Assembly (NCBI GenBank): GCA_964580105.1
Contig: CAZOJJ010000001.1
Span: 185,943-249,942, forward strand
Source of the DNA: CAZOJJ01 sp964580105
GTDB lineage: Bacteria > Bacteroidota > Rhodothermia > Rhodothermales > Rubricoccaceae
DNA: 64,000 nt
Direction of reading: 5' to 3'
In this document: in pieces, positions 50,420 to 60,400 of the stretch
Numbering within the stretch: the stretch's first letter is position 1
Layout: each line of letters opens with the position of its first letter
Notes under the pieces: generated by a model
Database searches by the model: none
What the model was told of the DNA's origin: nothing
Seen by the model: only the letters and a program-made list of their open reading frames with translations
Made by a program: the position numbers and the translations under genes

Positions 50420-52006
50420 ATGCCCCAACTCCGTTTTCTCTCCCTCCTCCTGGCCGTCGCCGCCTCGGCGGTCGCCGCGCAGGAGCCGCCGGCCCAACCC
50501 CTTGCCCTCACCCTCGACGAGGCCGTCCAGATCGCCCTGGAGCGGAACTACACGGTCCGCTCGGCCGAACTCGACGTGGCCAACGCCAACGCCCAGATCC
50601 GCGAGGCCTGGGGCCAGCTCTTCCCCCGCGTGGACCTCTCGTCGAGCTACACGCGCAACGTCGTCAGCGCCAACCCCTTCGCGGGGTCGGACGCCGGCGG
50701 GCTCTTCGGCACGCTCGGCTTCCTCGACTGGCTCGCCTTCAACGAGCAGGCCCGCACGGACGAGGACCCGGCGACCGTGCCGCTCACGCTGGAGGAGTTC
50801 CGCCGCCGCCAGGCCGAAGGCCAGGCCGACGCCGGCATCACGCCCAGCGACAGCGACAACCCCTTCAGCGTGCCGAACGCCTTCCAGAACGGCGTCTCCG
50901 TCTCACAGACGCTCTACAGCGGGAGCGCCTTCGCCGCCGTGCGCGGGGCGCGCAGCCTCCGCGAGATCAACGAGGCCGGCCTCGCGCTCCAGCGCGACAA
51001 CGTCATCCACCAGACGCGCCAGCTCTACTACGGCGCCCTCCTCGCCGCCCGGCAGGTGGAGGTGCTCCAGGCCTCCGTCAGCCGCACGCGCCAGACGCTC
51101 AGCGAGGCGACGCTGCTCGTGGCGCAGGGCGTGCAGCCCAAGCTGACCGAGCTCCAGGCCGAGGTGCAGCTGGCCAACCAGGAGACCCAGCTCATCCAGG
51201 CGCAGGCCGCCGCCGAGAACGCGCGCGACCAGCTCCTCCTCACGCTCGGCCTGCCCGTCGACCAGCCCATCGTGCTGCGCGGCGAGCTGGCGGCGCCGGA
51301 CGGTGAGCTCTACCGCACCGTCGGCCTCCTCGACGCCGTGAGCACGGCGCTCGACGAGCGCCCGGACCTGGAGCAGGCCCGCCTCGCCGTACGGCTGCAG
51401 GAGGTCCAGCGCAGCATCACGCGGGCGGCCTACTTCCCGACCGTGAGCGCCTTCGCCAACCTCGGCTATTCCGGCAACGTCCCGGACAACCGCCAGGTGG
51501 TCACGCAGACGGGCCCGTTCGAGTTCGAGACGGACGACCGCGGCTTCTTCTCCGACAGCTACTGGCAGCCGAGCGTGGCCGTCGGCATTCAGCTGAACTG
51601 GAACCTGTTCGACGGCTTCCAGACGCGCTACCGCGTGCAGCAGAACACCATCGCCGTCCAGCAGGCGCAGATCCAGTACGAGCAGGCCGAGGAGGCGGCC
51701 AAGCTGGAGGTGGCGCAGGCCCTCCGCGAGGTCGAGAGCGCCCGCCGCCGGCTGAGCGCCCAGCAGCAGACCGTCGAGACGGCGCAAACCGCCTACGACT
51801 TCGCCTTCGAGCGCCTCCGCAACGGCGTCGGCACCCAGCTCGACGTGCGCCAGGCCTCCGACAACCTCGACCAGTCGCGCCTGCTCTACCTCCAGGCCGT
51901 CTACGACCTCCTCGTGGCCCGCTCCAACCTCGAGCGCGCCATGGGCACCATCGCCCCCGTCGGCACGCCGTCCCCGGCCGGCGTCACAACCTCCGCCCTG
52001 CGCTGA
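50420..52006 (+). CDS. TolC-family outer-membrane efflux protein
   Basis: The 528-residue protein has a signal peptide (MPQLRFLSLLLAVAASAVAA) and two outer-membrane-efflux repeats: LTLDEAVQIALERNYTVRSA with the first barrel strands (PRVDLSSSYTRN), and the second with ALDERPDLEQARLAVRLQEV and YFPTVSAFANLGYSG. The long helices that form the periplasmic tunnel are Ala/Gln-rich. It is the first pump gene after the TetR regulator. I use the ATG at 50420; a GTG at 50411 would add three residues. Confidence 0.93.
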   Translation: MPQLRFLSLLLAVAASAVAAQEPPAQPLALTLDEAVQIALERNYTVRSAELDVANANAQIREAWGQLFPRVDLSSSYTRNVVSANPFAGSDAGGLFGTLGFLDWLAFNEQARTDEDPATVPLTLEEFRRRQAEGQADAGITPSDSDNPFSVPNAFQNGVSVSQTLYSGSAFAAVRGARSLREINEAGLALQRDNVIHQTRQLYYGALLAARQVEVLQASVSRTRQTLSEATLLVAQGVQPKLTELQAEVQLANQETQLIQAQAAAENARDQLLLTLGLPVDQPIVLRGELAAPDGELYRTVGLLDAVSTALDERPDLEQARLAVRLQEVQRSITRAAYFPTVSAFANLGYSGNVPDNRQVVTQTGPFEFETDDRGFFSDSYWQPSVAVGIQLNWNLFDGFQTRYRVQQNTIAVQQAQIQYEQAEEAAKLEVAQALREVESARRRLSAQQQTVETAQTAYDFAFERLRNGVGTQLDVRQASDNLDQSRLLYLQAVYDLLVARSNLERAMGTIAPVGTPSPAGVTTSALR

Positions 52007-52016
52007 CTCCCCTACC

Positions 52017-52081
52017 GCGTATTGCGTGTCGCGTATTGCGTGTCGCGTAACGCCCCTACGAAATACGCATCACGACATACG
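52017..52081. repeat. Spacer inverted repeat (GCGTATTGCG type)
   Basis: GCGTATTGCGTGTC occurs twice in a row (52017-52044). The right part (CGAAATACGCATCACGACAT at 52059-52078) pairs with it at about 18 of 23 positions. It lies between the TolC and adaptor genes. Confidence 0.8.
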
Positions 52082-52098
52082 TCTTTCGCCTCCCCCCG

Positions 52099-53271
52099 AT
52101 GACGCACCTTCGCTCTCTCCCCCTGTTCCTGGCCGCCTTCGTCCTGGCCGCCTGCGGCGGCGACCCTGCCGAGCCGTCGGCCGAGGCCGGCGCGGCCGAC
52201 ACCGCCGTCCCGGTCGAGGTCGTCGCCGTCGAGCCGGCCCCGTTCGAGGACGTGATCGAGCTGACCGGCTCGGTCGAGGCCCCCGAAGACGCCACGCTCG
52301 GCGCCGAGGCGGCCGGCACGCTGACCTACCTCGCCCCGCTGGGCGCGTTCGTCCGCGCCGGCGCCACCGTCGCCCAGGTGAACCCGTCGCTGGCGCAGGC
52401 GCAGGTGGCGCAGGCGCAGGCCGCCGTCGAGGGCGCCGAGGCGCAGCAGCGGGCCGCCCAGGCCCAGCTGGAGCTGGCCCAGGACCAGTACGACCGCCAG
52501 GAGCCGCTCTACCGCGACTCGATCATCTCGGCGCTGGAGTTCCAGGGCGTGCAGACCCAGCTCGCCAGCGCGCGGGCGCAGGTGGCCCAGGCCGCGGCCG
52601 GCGTCGCCCAGGCCAACGCGGCGCTGCGCCAGGCCCGCACGGCCCTCGGCAACACCCGCATCGCGGCCCCGTTCAGCGGCACCGTCGAGGCCCACCTCGT
52701 CGAGCGCGGCGAAACGGTCGCGCCGGGCACGCCCGTCGTGCGCGTCGTCTCGGGCGCCGGGCTCCAGGTGGCGGCCGGCGTGCCCGAGCGCTACGCGGGC
52801 GACATCGAGGTGGGCACGCCCGTGCGCATCCGGCCCAACGCCTACGACGGCGAGCCCCTCGGCGGGCGCGTCACCTTCGTCGGCCGCGCGGTGGACCCCC
52901 AGAGCCGGACGTTCCCCATCGAGGTCGCCCTTTCGAACGTCGAGGCGCCGCTGCGGCCCGAGATGGTCGTCAGCCTCCAGGTCTCCCGCGCCGTGCTGGA
53001 GGACGTGATCGCGCTTCCGCTCGGGGCCATCCTCCGCGACGAGCGCGGGCCGAGCGTGTTCGTCGCCCGCGAGGACACCACCGGCCTCGTGGCCCGCTAC
53101 CAGCCCGTCGAGCTCGGGCCGACCTCCGGCGGGCGGGTCGTCGTCACCGCCGGCCTCGAGCCGGGCGACCGCGTCCTCGTCGCCGGGCAGACGACGGTGG
53201 CCGACGGCGACCGCATCCGCATCGCCGAGCAGCACGCGGGGCAGGTTCTGCCCACCGCCCTCACCGACTGA
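52099..53271 (+). CDS. RND efflux periplasmic adaptor (membrane-fusion lipoprotein)
   Basis: The 390-residue adaptor has a lipobox (FVLAACGG, Cys at about 19). A biotinyl-lipoyl-like part (EAPEDATLGAEAAGTLTYLA...GAFVRAGATVAQVN) is split by a long coiled-coil hairpin rich in QAQVAQAQAAVEGAEAQ repeats. The beta-barrel domain follows (VPERYAGDIEVGTPVRIRP) and then a membrane-proximal domain. It links the inner-membrane pump to the TolC-like channel. The gene lies between the TolC and RND genes, each separated by a spacer repeat. Confidence 0.94.
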   Translation: MTHLRSLPLFLAAFVLAACGGDPAEPSAEAGAADTAVPVEVVAVEPAPFEDVIELTGSVEAPEDATLGAEAAGTLTYLAPLGAFVRAGATVAQVNPSLAQAQVAQAQAAVEGAEAQQRAAQAQLELAQDQYDRQEPLYRDSIISALEFQGVQTQLASARAQVAQAAAGVAQANAALRQARTALGNTRIAAPFSGTVEAHLVERGETVAPGTPVVRVVSGAGLQVAAGVPERYAGDIEVGTPVRIRPNAYDGEPLGGRVTFVGRAVDPQSRTFPIEVALSNVEAPLRPEMVVSLQVSRAVLEDVIALPLGAILRDERGPSVFVAREDTTGLVARYQPVELGPTSGGRVVVTAGLEPGDRVLVAGQTTVADGDRIRIAEQHAGQVLPTALTD

Positions 53272-53288
53272 GCACCGCCTTGCGTATC

Positions 53289-53315
53289 GCGTAGGGCGTC
53301 ACCGCATCCCTACGC
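53289..53315. repeat. Spacer inverted repeat (core stem)
   Basis: GCGTAGGG (53289-53296) pairs perfectly with CCCTACGC (53308-53315). Flanking words (TTGCGTATCGC) are of the same type as in the preceding spacer. It lies between the adaptor and pump genes. Confidence 0.7.
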
Positions 53316-53337
53316 CCCACGCACCACGAGCCACGCC

Positions 53338-56300
53338 ATGAAAATTACCAACCTCGCCATCCAGAACCGCGTGGCGGTCGTCGTGCTGACGGTGCTCCTG
53401 AGCATCATTGGCCTGATGGCCTACGCCTCGATCCCGAAGGAGTCGGCCCCGCAGATCGAGTTCGCCACCATCGTCGTCACGACGATCTACCCCGGCGCGA
53501 GCCCGGACGACATCGAGTCCATCATCACGCAGGAGATCGAGGCCGAGGTGGCCGGCATCAACGGCATCGACGAGCTCCGCTCGACCTCCACCGAGGGCGT
53601 CTCCACCGTCATCATCACGTTCACGCCGGACGTGGACGTGAACGACGCCAAGATCGACGTGCGCGACGCCGTGGACCGGGCCAAGGCCGAGTTCCCCACC
53701 GACGTCGAGGAGCCCATCGTCTCCGAGCTCGACTCGTCCGAGTTCCCCATCATCAACATCAACCTCGCCGCCAGCTACTCCCTCGCCCAGCTGCGCGACG
53801 TGGCGGAGGACCTCCAGGACGAGATCGAGGGGGTCCCCGGCGTGCTCGAGGTGGACCTCATCGGCGGCCTCGAGCGCGAGGTGCAGGTGAACGTGGACCT
53901 CGCCGCGCTCCAGGGCTACAACCTCACGTTCAACGACGTCATCGACACGATCCGGGGCGAGAACGCGAACATCCCGGGCGGGTCCATCGACATCGACCGG
54001 CTCAACTACCTCGTCCGCATCGACGGCGAGTTCGACGACCCGGCCGAGATCGAGAACCTCGTCGTGACGGCGCCCGGCGGCACGCCCGTCTACGTCCGCG
54101 ACGTGGCCTCGGTCACGTTCGGGTTCAAGGACCGCGCCTCCTACGCCCGCCTCGAGGTGCTCCAGACGGAGACCGAGGAGGGGGACTGGGTGCCCGTCGC
54201 CAACGCGCACGACCTCCAGGTCATCACGCTCATCGTCAAGAAGCGGCCGGGCGAGAACATCCTCGACACGGTGGCCGGCGTGCGCGCGGCGGTGGACACG
54301 GCGTCCCTTCCCTCCGGCACCGAGGTGACCTACACCGGCGACATGGCCGAGGAGATCGAGATCATGATCCAGGATCTCGAGAACAACATCATCTCCGGGC
54401 TCATCTTCGTGATCTCGGTGCTCCTGTTCTTCCTCGGCGTGCGCAACGCCACGCTCGTCGGCATCGCCATCCCGCTCTCGATGTGCCTCAGCTTCATCGT
54501 CTTCGCGGCGATGGGGCAGACGCTCAACTTCATCATCCTGTTCAGCCTCATCATCGCGCTGGGCATGCTGGTGGACAACGCGGTGGTGATCGTGGAGAAC
54601 ATCTACCGCTACCGCGAGGAGGGCCACGACCGCTGGACGGCGGCGAAGAAGGGCACGGGCGAGGTCGGCATGGCCGTGGCGGCGAGCACGGCCACGACGG
54701 TGGCCGCCTTCGCGCCGATGCTGCTGTGGCCGGGTATCATCGGCAAGTTCATGAGCTACCTGCCGCTGACGCTGATCGTGACGCTCTCGGCCTCGCTGTT
54801 CGTGGCGCTCGTGATCAACCCCGTCGTCACGGGCTACCTCGTCCGCCTCGAAGGCGAGGCGAGCCCGAAGCGGAGCCGGGGCTTCAAGCGGGTCGCCTAC
54901 GTGCTCGTCGGCTTCACCGGCCTCGTCGTGCTGCTGACGAACTGGAAGACGTTCGTGTTCGCGGCGATCGCCATTCCGACGCTCTACCTGCTGCACACCC
55001 GCGTGCTCGACCCCATCGCGCGCCGGTTCCAGCACCAGACGGTGCCGCGGATGACGGCGGGCTACCGCCGGTTCCTCGGCTGGATGCTGGAGCGGGACTA
55101 CACGCCGAAGCGGGCGCTCCTCCGCAACACGTTCGCGCTGGGCAGCTTCACCGTCGGGTTCCTGCTGCTGATCCTCGGGGCCTTCGTCGGCAGCCTCTCG
55201 CAGGCGGGCGGCATGCTCCTGACGGTGCCGGGCGGCCTGCTGCTGCTCGTCGGCATCCTCGGCATCGTATTCCACGCGCTGGAGACGGCCTTCCTGGGTG
55301 GACGGACGACGGTCAGGGTCGGGCTCTGGTTCGGCGGCATCGTCGCCGTCCTGATCGTCCTGCTCCTGCTGGCGGGCCGGATCGAGCAGCCCGGCGTGAT
55401 CGGGGGCATGCTGTTCCTGCCGGGCGTGATCGCGCTGACGGGCCTCCTCGGGGTGTTCTTCGGGAAGGGCCGCACCGGCATCCTGACGGACAACCGCGCG
55501 CGGCTGCTCACGAGTACGCTCGCCCTGCTCGTCGCCATCCCGGCGCTGTTCATGGTGGCCCCGACGGGCGTCGTGTTCTTCCCCGACACCGACCCCAACC
55601 AGGTCCAGATCAACCTCAAGGCCCCGCTGGGGACGAACATCGAGGAGAGCAACCGGATCGCCGGGATCGCCTTCGGCCGCATCCGGGGGCTCCTCGACGA
55701 GAACGAGGCGGCCCGTGCCAACACGCGGGACATCCTCACCGGCGTCGGTACGGGCGGGGACATCCTCTTCGGCGGCGGCGCCGCCAGCCCGGAAAACAGC
55801 CGGATCACGCTCTCGATGGTGGACTACGAGGACCGCGCCGAGCCCTCCTCGGTCACCCTCCGCCGCATCCGTGACGAGCTCCAGGGCGTCCCCGGCACCG
55901 AGATCTCCATCACGAAGGACCAGAACGGGCCGCCCACCGGCGCCCCGGTCAACATCGAGATCGCCGGGGAGGACTTCGGCCGCCTCGTCGCCATCGCGCA
56001 GGGCTTCAAGGAGCGGCTCCAGCGCGGGGCCACGCAGCCCGACGAGAGCGGCGTGCCCCCGCTGGCCGGCCTCGTGGACATCTCGGACAACCTCAACACC
56101 GGCCGCCCCGAGCTCCAGGTGGACATCGACCGCGAGCGGGCCGCCCGCTTCGGCCTCTCCACCTCCCAGATCGCCCAGACCGTCCGCGCCGCCATCAACG
56201 GCATCGAGGCGAGCACCTTCCGCGACGGCAAGGACGAGTACGACATCACCGTCCGCCTCCAGGCGGAGGACCGCGCCAGCCTCGAGGCGCTCCGCAGCCT

Positions 56301-57252
56301 GACCATCCTCCACGAGGGCGCCCAGATCCCCCTCGTGGCCGTGGCCGACGTCCGCGTGGGCAGCGGGCTCGGTTCGGTCACCCGCCTCGAACAGGAGCGC
56401 GTGGTGACGGTCACCGGCGAGGCCGCCGAGGGCACGAACCCGAACGAGCTGCTCGGCCGGGTCCAGGCGTTCCTGGCCGAGGACGTGGCCGCGCTCCCGC
56501 CCGGCTACACCGTGCGGTACACGGGCGAGAGCGAGGAGATGGCCGAGAGCTTCGGGTTCCTCACGACGGCGCTGCTCATCGGCATCGCGCTGATCTCGCT
56601 CATCCTCATCGCCCAGTTCAACTCGGTCACCAACCCGCTCATCATCATGATCGCCACCGGCCTCTCGCTCGTAGGCGTGCTGCTGGGGCTGATCCTGACG
56701 CGGACGCCGTTCGGGCTGTTCACCTTCATCGGCATCATCTCGCTGGCCGGCATCGTGGTCAACAACGCCATCGTGCTGATCGACTACATCGAGCAGCTCC
56801 GCGCGCGCGGCGAGGACAAGGTGGAGGCCATCATCGACGGCGGGGCGACGCGTCTCCGCCCCGTGCTCCTGACCGCGTTCACGACCGTCATCGGCCTGGT
56901 GCCGCTCACCTTCGGCATCAACATCGACTTCGTCGGGCTCGTCACGGACCTCGACCCGAACTTCCAGTTCGGCTCGGAGAACACGCAGTTCTGGGGGCCG
57001 ATGGGGACCGCCATCATCTCCGGCCTCACCTTCGCGACGTTCCTCACGCTCGTGATCGTGCCGGTGATGTACTCCACGTTCGACTCCATCGCGATGCGGC
57101 TGAACGCGGCGCGGCACGGGCAGCCGCAGCCCGGCCCCGTCCACGCCGACGAGGCGCTCGTCCCGGCCCCGGTGGCCGCCGCCTGGCGCGACCTCGGCGA
57201 CGGCGGCAACGGCGCGGTCGCCGAGGTCGCGCCGGACGAGCCCGGGCGCTGA
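53338..57252 (+). CDS. RND-family efflux pump with an enlarged central membrane region
   Basis: The 1304-residue pump has the RND pattern: MKITNLAIQNRVAVVVLTVL as TM1, a first porter domain, then TM2-6 with GMLVDNAVVIVENIYRY (TM4, Asp-Asn site). A second porter domain begins near 744 (VVFFPDTDPNQVQINLKAPL), and TM8-12 contain LAGIVVNNAIVLIDYIEQLR. The usual length is about 1030-1050. Between TM6 (ending near 498) and TM7 about 170 extra residues carry six additional hydrophobic segments (for example LVGFTGLVVLLT, FTVGFLLLILGAFVG, GGIVAVLIVLLLLAG). Six crossings keep the topology. Substrate range is unknown. Confidence 0.93.
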   Translation: MKITNLAIQNRVAVVVLTVLLSIIGLMAYASIPKESAPQIEFATIVVTTIYPGASPDDIESIITQEIEAEVAGINGIDELRSTSTEGVSTVIITFTPDVDVNDAKIDVRDAVDRAKAEFPTDVEEPIVSELDSSEFPIININLAASYSLAQLRDVAEDLQDEIEGVPGVLEVDLIGGLEREVQVNVDLAALQGYNLTFNDVIDTIRGENANIPGGSIDIDRLNYLVRIDGEFDDPAEIENLVVTAPGGTPVYVRDVASVTFGFKDRASYARLEVLQTETEEGDWVPVANAHDLQVITLIVKKRPGENILDTVAGVRAAVDTASLPSGTEVTYTGDMAEEIEIMIQDLENNIISGLIFVISVLLFFLGVRNATLVGIAIPLSMCLSFIVFAAMGQTLNFIILFSLIIALGMLVDNAVVIVENIYRYREEGHDRWTAAKKGTGEVGMAVAASTATTVAAFAPMLLWPGIIGKFMSYLPLTLIVTLSASLFVALVINPVVTGYLVRLEGEASPKRSRGFKRVAYVLVGFTGLVVLLTNWKTFVFAAIAIPTLYLLHTRVLDPIARRFQHQTVPRMTAGYRRFLGWMLERDYTPKRALLRNTFALGSFTVGFLLLILGAFVGSLSQAGGMLLTVPGGLLLLVGILGIVFHALETAFLGGRTTVRVGLWFGGIVAVLIVLLLLAGRIEQPGVIGGMLFLPGVIALTGLLGVFFGKGRTGILTDNRARLLTSTLALLVAIPALFMVAPTGVVFFPDTDPNQVQINLKAPLGTNIEESNRIAGIAFGRIRGLLDENEAARANTRDILTGVGTGGDILFGGGAASPENSRITLSMVDYEDRAEPSSVTLRRIRDELQGVPGTEISITKDQNGPPTGAPVNIEIAGEDFGRLVAIAQGFKERLQRGATQPDESGVPPLAGLVDISDNLNTGRPELQVDIDRERAARFGLSTSQIAQTVRAAINGIEASTFRDGKDEYDITVRLQAEDRASLEALRSLTILHEGAQIPLVAVADVRVGSGLGSVTRLEQERVVTVTGEAAEGTNPNELLGRVQAFLAEDVAALPPGYTVRYTGESEEMAESFGFLTTALLIGIALISLILIAQFNSVTNPLIIMIATGLSLVGVLLGLILTRTPFGLFTFIGIISLAGIVVNNAIVLIDYIEQLRARGEDKVEAIIDGGATRLRPVLLTAFTTVIGLVPLTFGINIDFVGLVTDLDPNFQFGSENTQFWGPMGTAIISGLTFATFLTLVIVPVMYSTFDSIAMRLNAARHGQPQPGPVHADEALVPAPVAAAWRDLGDGGNGAVAEVAPDEPGR

Positions 57253-57275
57253 GCGGACTCGCGCTACTGTCCGCC

Positions 57276-57314
57276 GCCGGGGGCTGCGCACCGTCGCGGC
57301 CCCCGGCTTTTTTT
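57276..57314 (+). terminator. Intrinsic terminator after the efflux operon
   Basis: GCCGGGGGC pairs with GCCCCCGGC around a 14-base loop and is followed directly by seven T. It is the most canonical rho-independent terminator in the window and ends the TetR-TolC-adaptor-RND unit. Confidence 0.9.
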
Positions 57315-57343
57315 CCGACCCGGTCCGCCTCGGGACCGAGGCG

Positions 57344-57381
57344 GGGAAGGCTCCCATTGCCAGGGAAGGCTCCCATCGCCA
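57344..57381. repeat. Two 19-bp direct repeats upstream of the propeller-kinase gene
   Basis: GGGAAGGCTCCCATTGCCA and GGGAAGGCTCCCATCGCCA stand head to tail about 100 bases before the kinase start, with one difference between them. Each holds a small GGGA...TCCC dyad. They could be an activator or repressor site, or a short minisatellite. Confidence 0.75.
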
Positions 57382-57479
57382 GGGATGCGCGTTCGCCCGC
57401 CGGTCGTCCCGGACAACACCCAAGCCTTTACATCGTTGGGGTCTGGTCGTATCGTCCTCGCCGACACGCCCCCGCGTTG

Positions 57480-60400
57480 ATGCGCCCCCTCGCATTCCTC
57501 GGCACGATCCTGCTGATCGGCCTGGTCGTGGCTTGCCCGGGCCGCGCCCAGCAGCCGACGCTCCGCTTCGACCGCCTCGGCGTGGACGAGGGGCTCTCGC
57601 AGAGCGCCGTCAACGCCGTCTTCCAGGACCGCGAGGGGTTCCTCTGGGTGGGCACCGACAACGGCCTCAACCGCTACGACGGCTACGGCTTCGCCGTCTT
57701 CCGCCACGAGCCGACCGACCCCGCCTCGCTCCCCCACCCGCAGCCGCAGGCCTTCGCCCAGACCGAGGACGGCGCGCTCTGGGTGGGCACCTACGGCGGC
57801 GGCCTCGCCCGCCTCGACACGCGCACCGGGCGCGTCACGCGCGTCCTTCGCCACGACCCGGCCGCCCCCGCCTCGCTCCCGGAGGACCGCATCAACGCCC
57901 TGGCTGCCACGCCGGAAGGCACCGTCTGGATCGGCACGCACGCCGGCCTCGCCCGCCTCGCCCCCGAGGCCGGCGAGGCCGGCACCCTCCGCGTGCTCCG
58001 ACGCCCGGACGGCCTCGCGGGCGACACCGTGCGCGCCCTGCTGGCCACCCGCGACGGCGGGCTGTGGGTCGGGATGCAGCACCGCGGCGCCCAGCACCTC
58101 GCCCCCGACGGCCGCTTCCGCGCCGTCCCGCTTCCGCACGGCACCTACGTGACGGCGTTCGCCGAGGCGCCTGACGGCACGCTCTGGATCGGCACGGAGG
58201 GGCGGGGGCTGTTCCGCTACCACCCGGCCTCCGGTACGGTAGCGCCGTTCCGCCACCGCACCGCGGATCCCTCCAGCCTCGCCTCCGACGACGTCCGGGC
58301 CCTCCTCGTGGATCGCGACGGACGGCTCTGGGTCGGAACCGCCGCCGGGCTCGACCGCTGGGACGCGGCGGCCGGGCGCTTCCTCCACTACCGCCACGAG
58401 ACCGACGACGCCACGACGCTGCCGGAGCAGGAGGTCCGCGTGCTCTTCGAGGACCGGGGTGGCGTGCTCTGGGTCGGGATGGAGAACCGGGGGCTGGCGA
58501 AGCACGCCCCCACCCGCTTCCCGCTTTACACCCCCGACGAGGTCAACCCCCTCCGCCCCCACGGCGCCGGCTTCGGCCCGATGGCCGAGGGCGGCGACGG
58601 CGCGCTCTGGTTCGGCCACGTGGACGGCACGCTCGACCGGCTCGACCCCGCGACCGGCCGCTACACGCCGATTCGCCTTCCGTCTCGCCCGCGCGGCATC
58701 GTCCCGCTGCCGGACGGTACGGCCTGGGTGGGCACGCAGGGCGAGGGCCTCCTCCACGTGGACCCGCGCACCCGCCGCATCACCCGGATGCCGGGCTCTC
58801 CGTCCCAGGTGATGCGCGTCGTGCCCGAACCCGGCGGCCGCCTCTGGCTGGCCACCTACGAGCGCGGCCTCGTCCTCTACGACCCCGAGGCCGGGCGGGT
58901 GGTGGCCGAGTTCGGACACGATCCGGCCGACCCCGGCTCCATCCCCGACGTCAACCTCTACTGGGCCGAACGCGCGCCGGACGGCGCCGTGTGGGTCGGG
59001 TCCTGGGGCTCCGGTGCGGCCCGCTTCGACCCCCGCCTCGGCCGCGTCACCCACCGCTTCCCGCCCGGCGACGGGCCGACCGGCACCGGCACCGGCAACG
59101 TTACCGCCCTCGCCGTCCTCCGCGACGGCTCCGTCTGGGCCGCGACCTACGGCAGCGGCCTCGTCCGCCTCGACCTCGACGGCCCCGTGCGCCGCTACAC
59201 CACGGCCGACGGCCTCCCGGACATCGTCGCCTATGGGGTGCTGGAGGCGGACGACGGGCGGCTCTGGCTCCCCACCGACCGCGGCCTCGCCGTCCTCGAC
59301 CGGGAAGCCGGTCGCGCCGTCGCCCACTACGAGCGGGCGGACGGGCTCCAGGCCAACGAGTTCAACGGCGGTGCCTTCCTCCGTGCCTCCGACGGCCGCC
59401 TCCTCGTCGGCGGCATCGCCGGGTACAACCACTTCGACCCGGCGTCGGTCCAGCCGGGAGGCACCGTGCCGCTGGTGCTCACCGAGCGGACGGCCTACGG
59501 CGCGCCGCTCGACCGGGCCGAGGTCCGCCACCGCCGAGGCGGGGCCGTCGCGTTCTCCTTCGCCGCGCTCGACTTCGCCCGGCCCCAGGCCACGCGCTAC
59601 GCCTACCGCCTCGACGGCGCCGACGCCGACTGGATCGCCGCGGGCGACCGGCGCTACGCGAGCTACGCCGGCCTCGCGCCCGGCCGTTACACCTTCCGCG
59701 TCCGCGCCACGACGGCGAGCGGCGCCACCGCCGAGACGGCCTTCCCCTTTGCCCTCCGCCCGCCGTGGTTCCGGACGTGGTGGGCGCGCGGCCTCGGGCT
59801 CCTGCTCTTCGTGGGGCTGGTCGGGTGGGCAGCCCGCGAGGGGCCGGCGCTCGTCCAGCGCGGGCTGGCACGGCTGCCGCGCAAGCGGCTCGTCTCCCAC
59901 TACCGCCTCGACCGCAAGCTCGGCCAGGGCGGGGCGGGCGAGGTCTGGCACGCCGTCGACCTCACGGCGCACCGGACGGGCAGCCCCCGTGAGGTCGCCG
60001 TCAAGCTCCTCCACGAGCACCTCCTCGACGACGATTCGGACTCCGAGACCGACGGCCGCCAGCGGCTCCGCCGCGAGGCCGACGCCCTCGCCGCCTTCGA
60101 CCACCCGAACATCGTGCGGGTCTTCGAGGGCGGGGTCTGGAACGACACGCCCTACCTCGCGATGGAGCTGCTGCGCGGCGGCACACTCCGGGAGCGCCTC
60201 CGCGAGCACGGCCCGCTCCCGCCCGCCGAGGCCGCCGCCCTCGGCCTCCTCCTCGCCGACGCGCTGGCCGCCGTCCACGCGCGCGGCATCGTCCACCGCG
60301 ACCTCAAGAGCGACAACGTGATGCTGGCGGCGTGGCCGTCGGCCGAGGCGCCCTCGCGCACGCTCCTCGGCCGCAGCCGCACCGCCTCCGAGGGCGACGG

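Noticed and set aside
53299..57495. A minus-strand open frame of about 1400 codons opposite the RND pump
   Set aside because: Extremely Asp/His/Arg-rich without any fold-like pattern; it is the shadow of the efflux gene.
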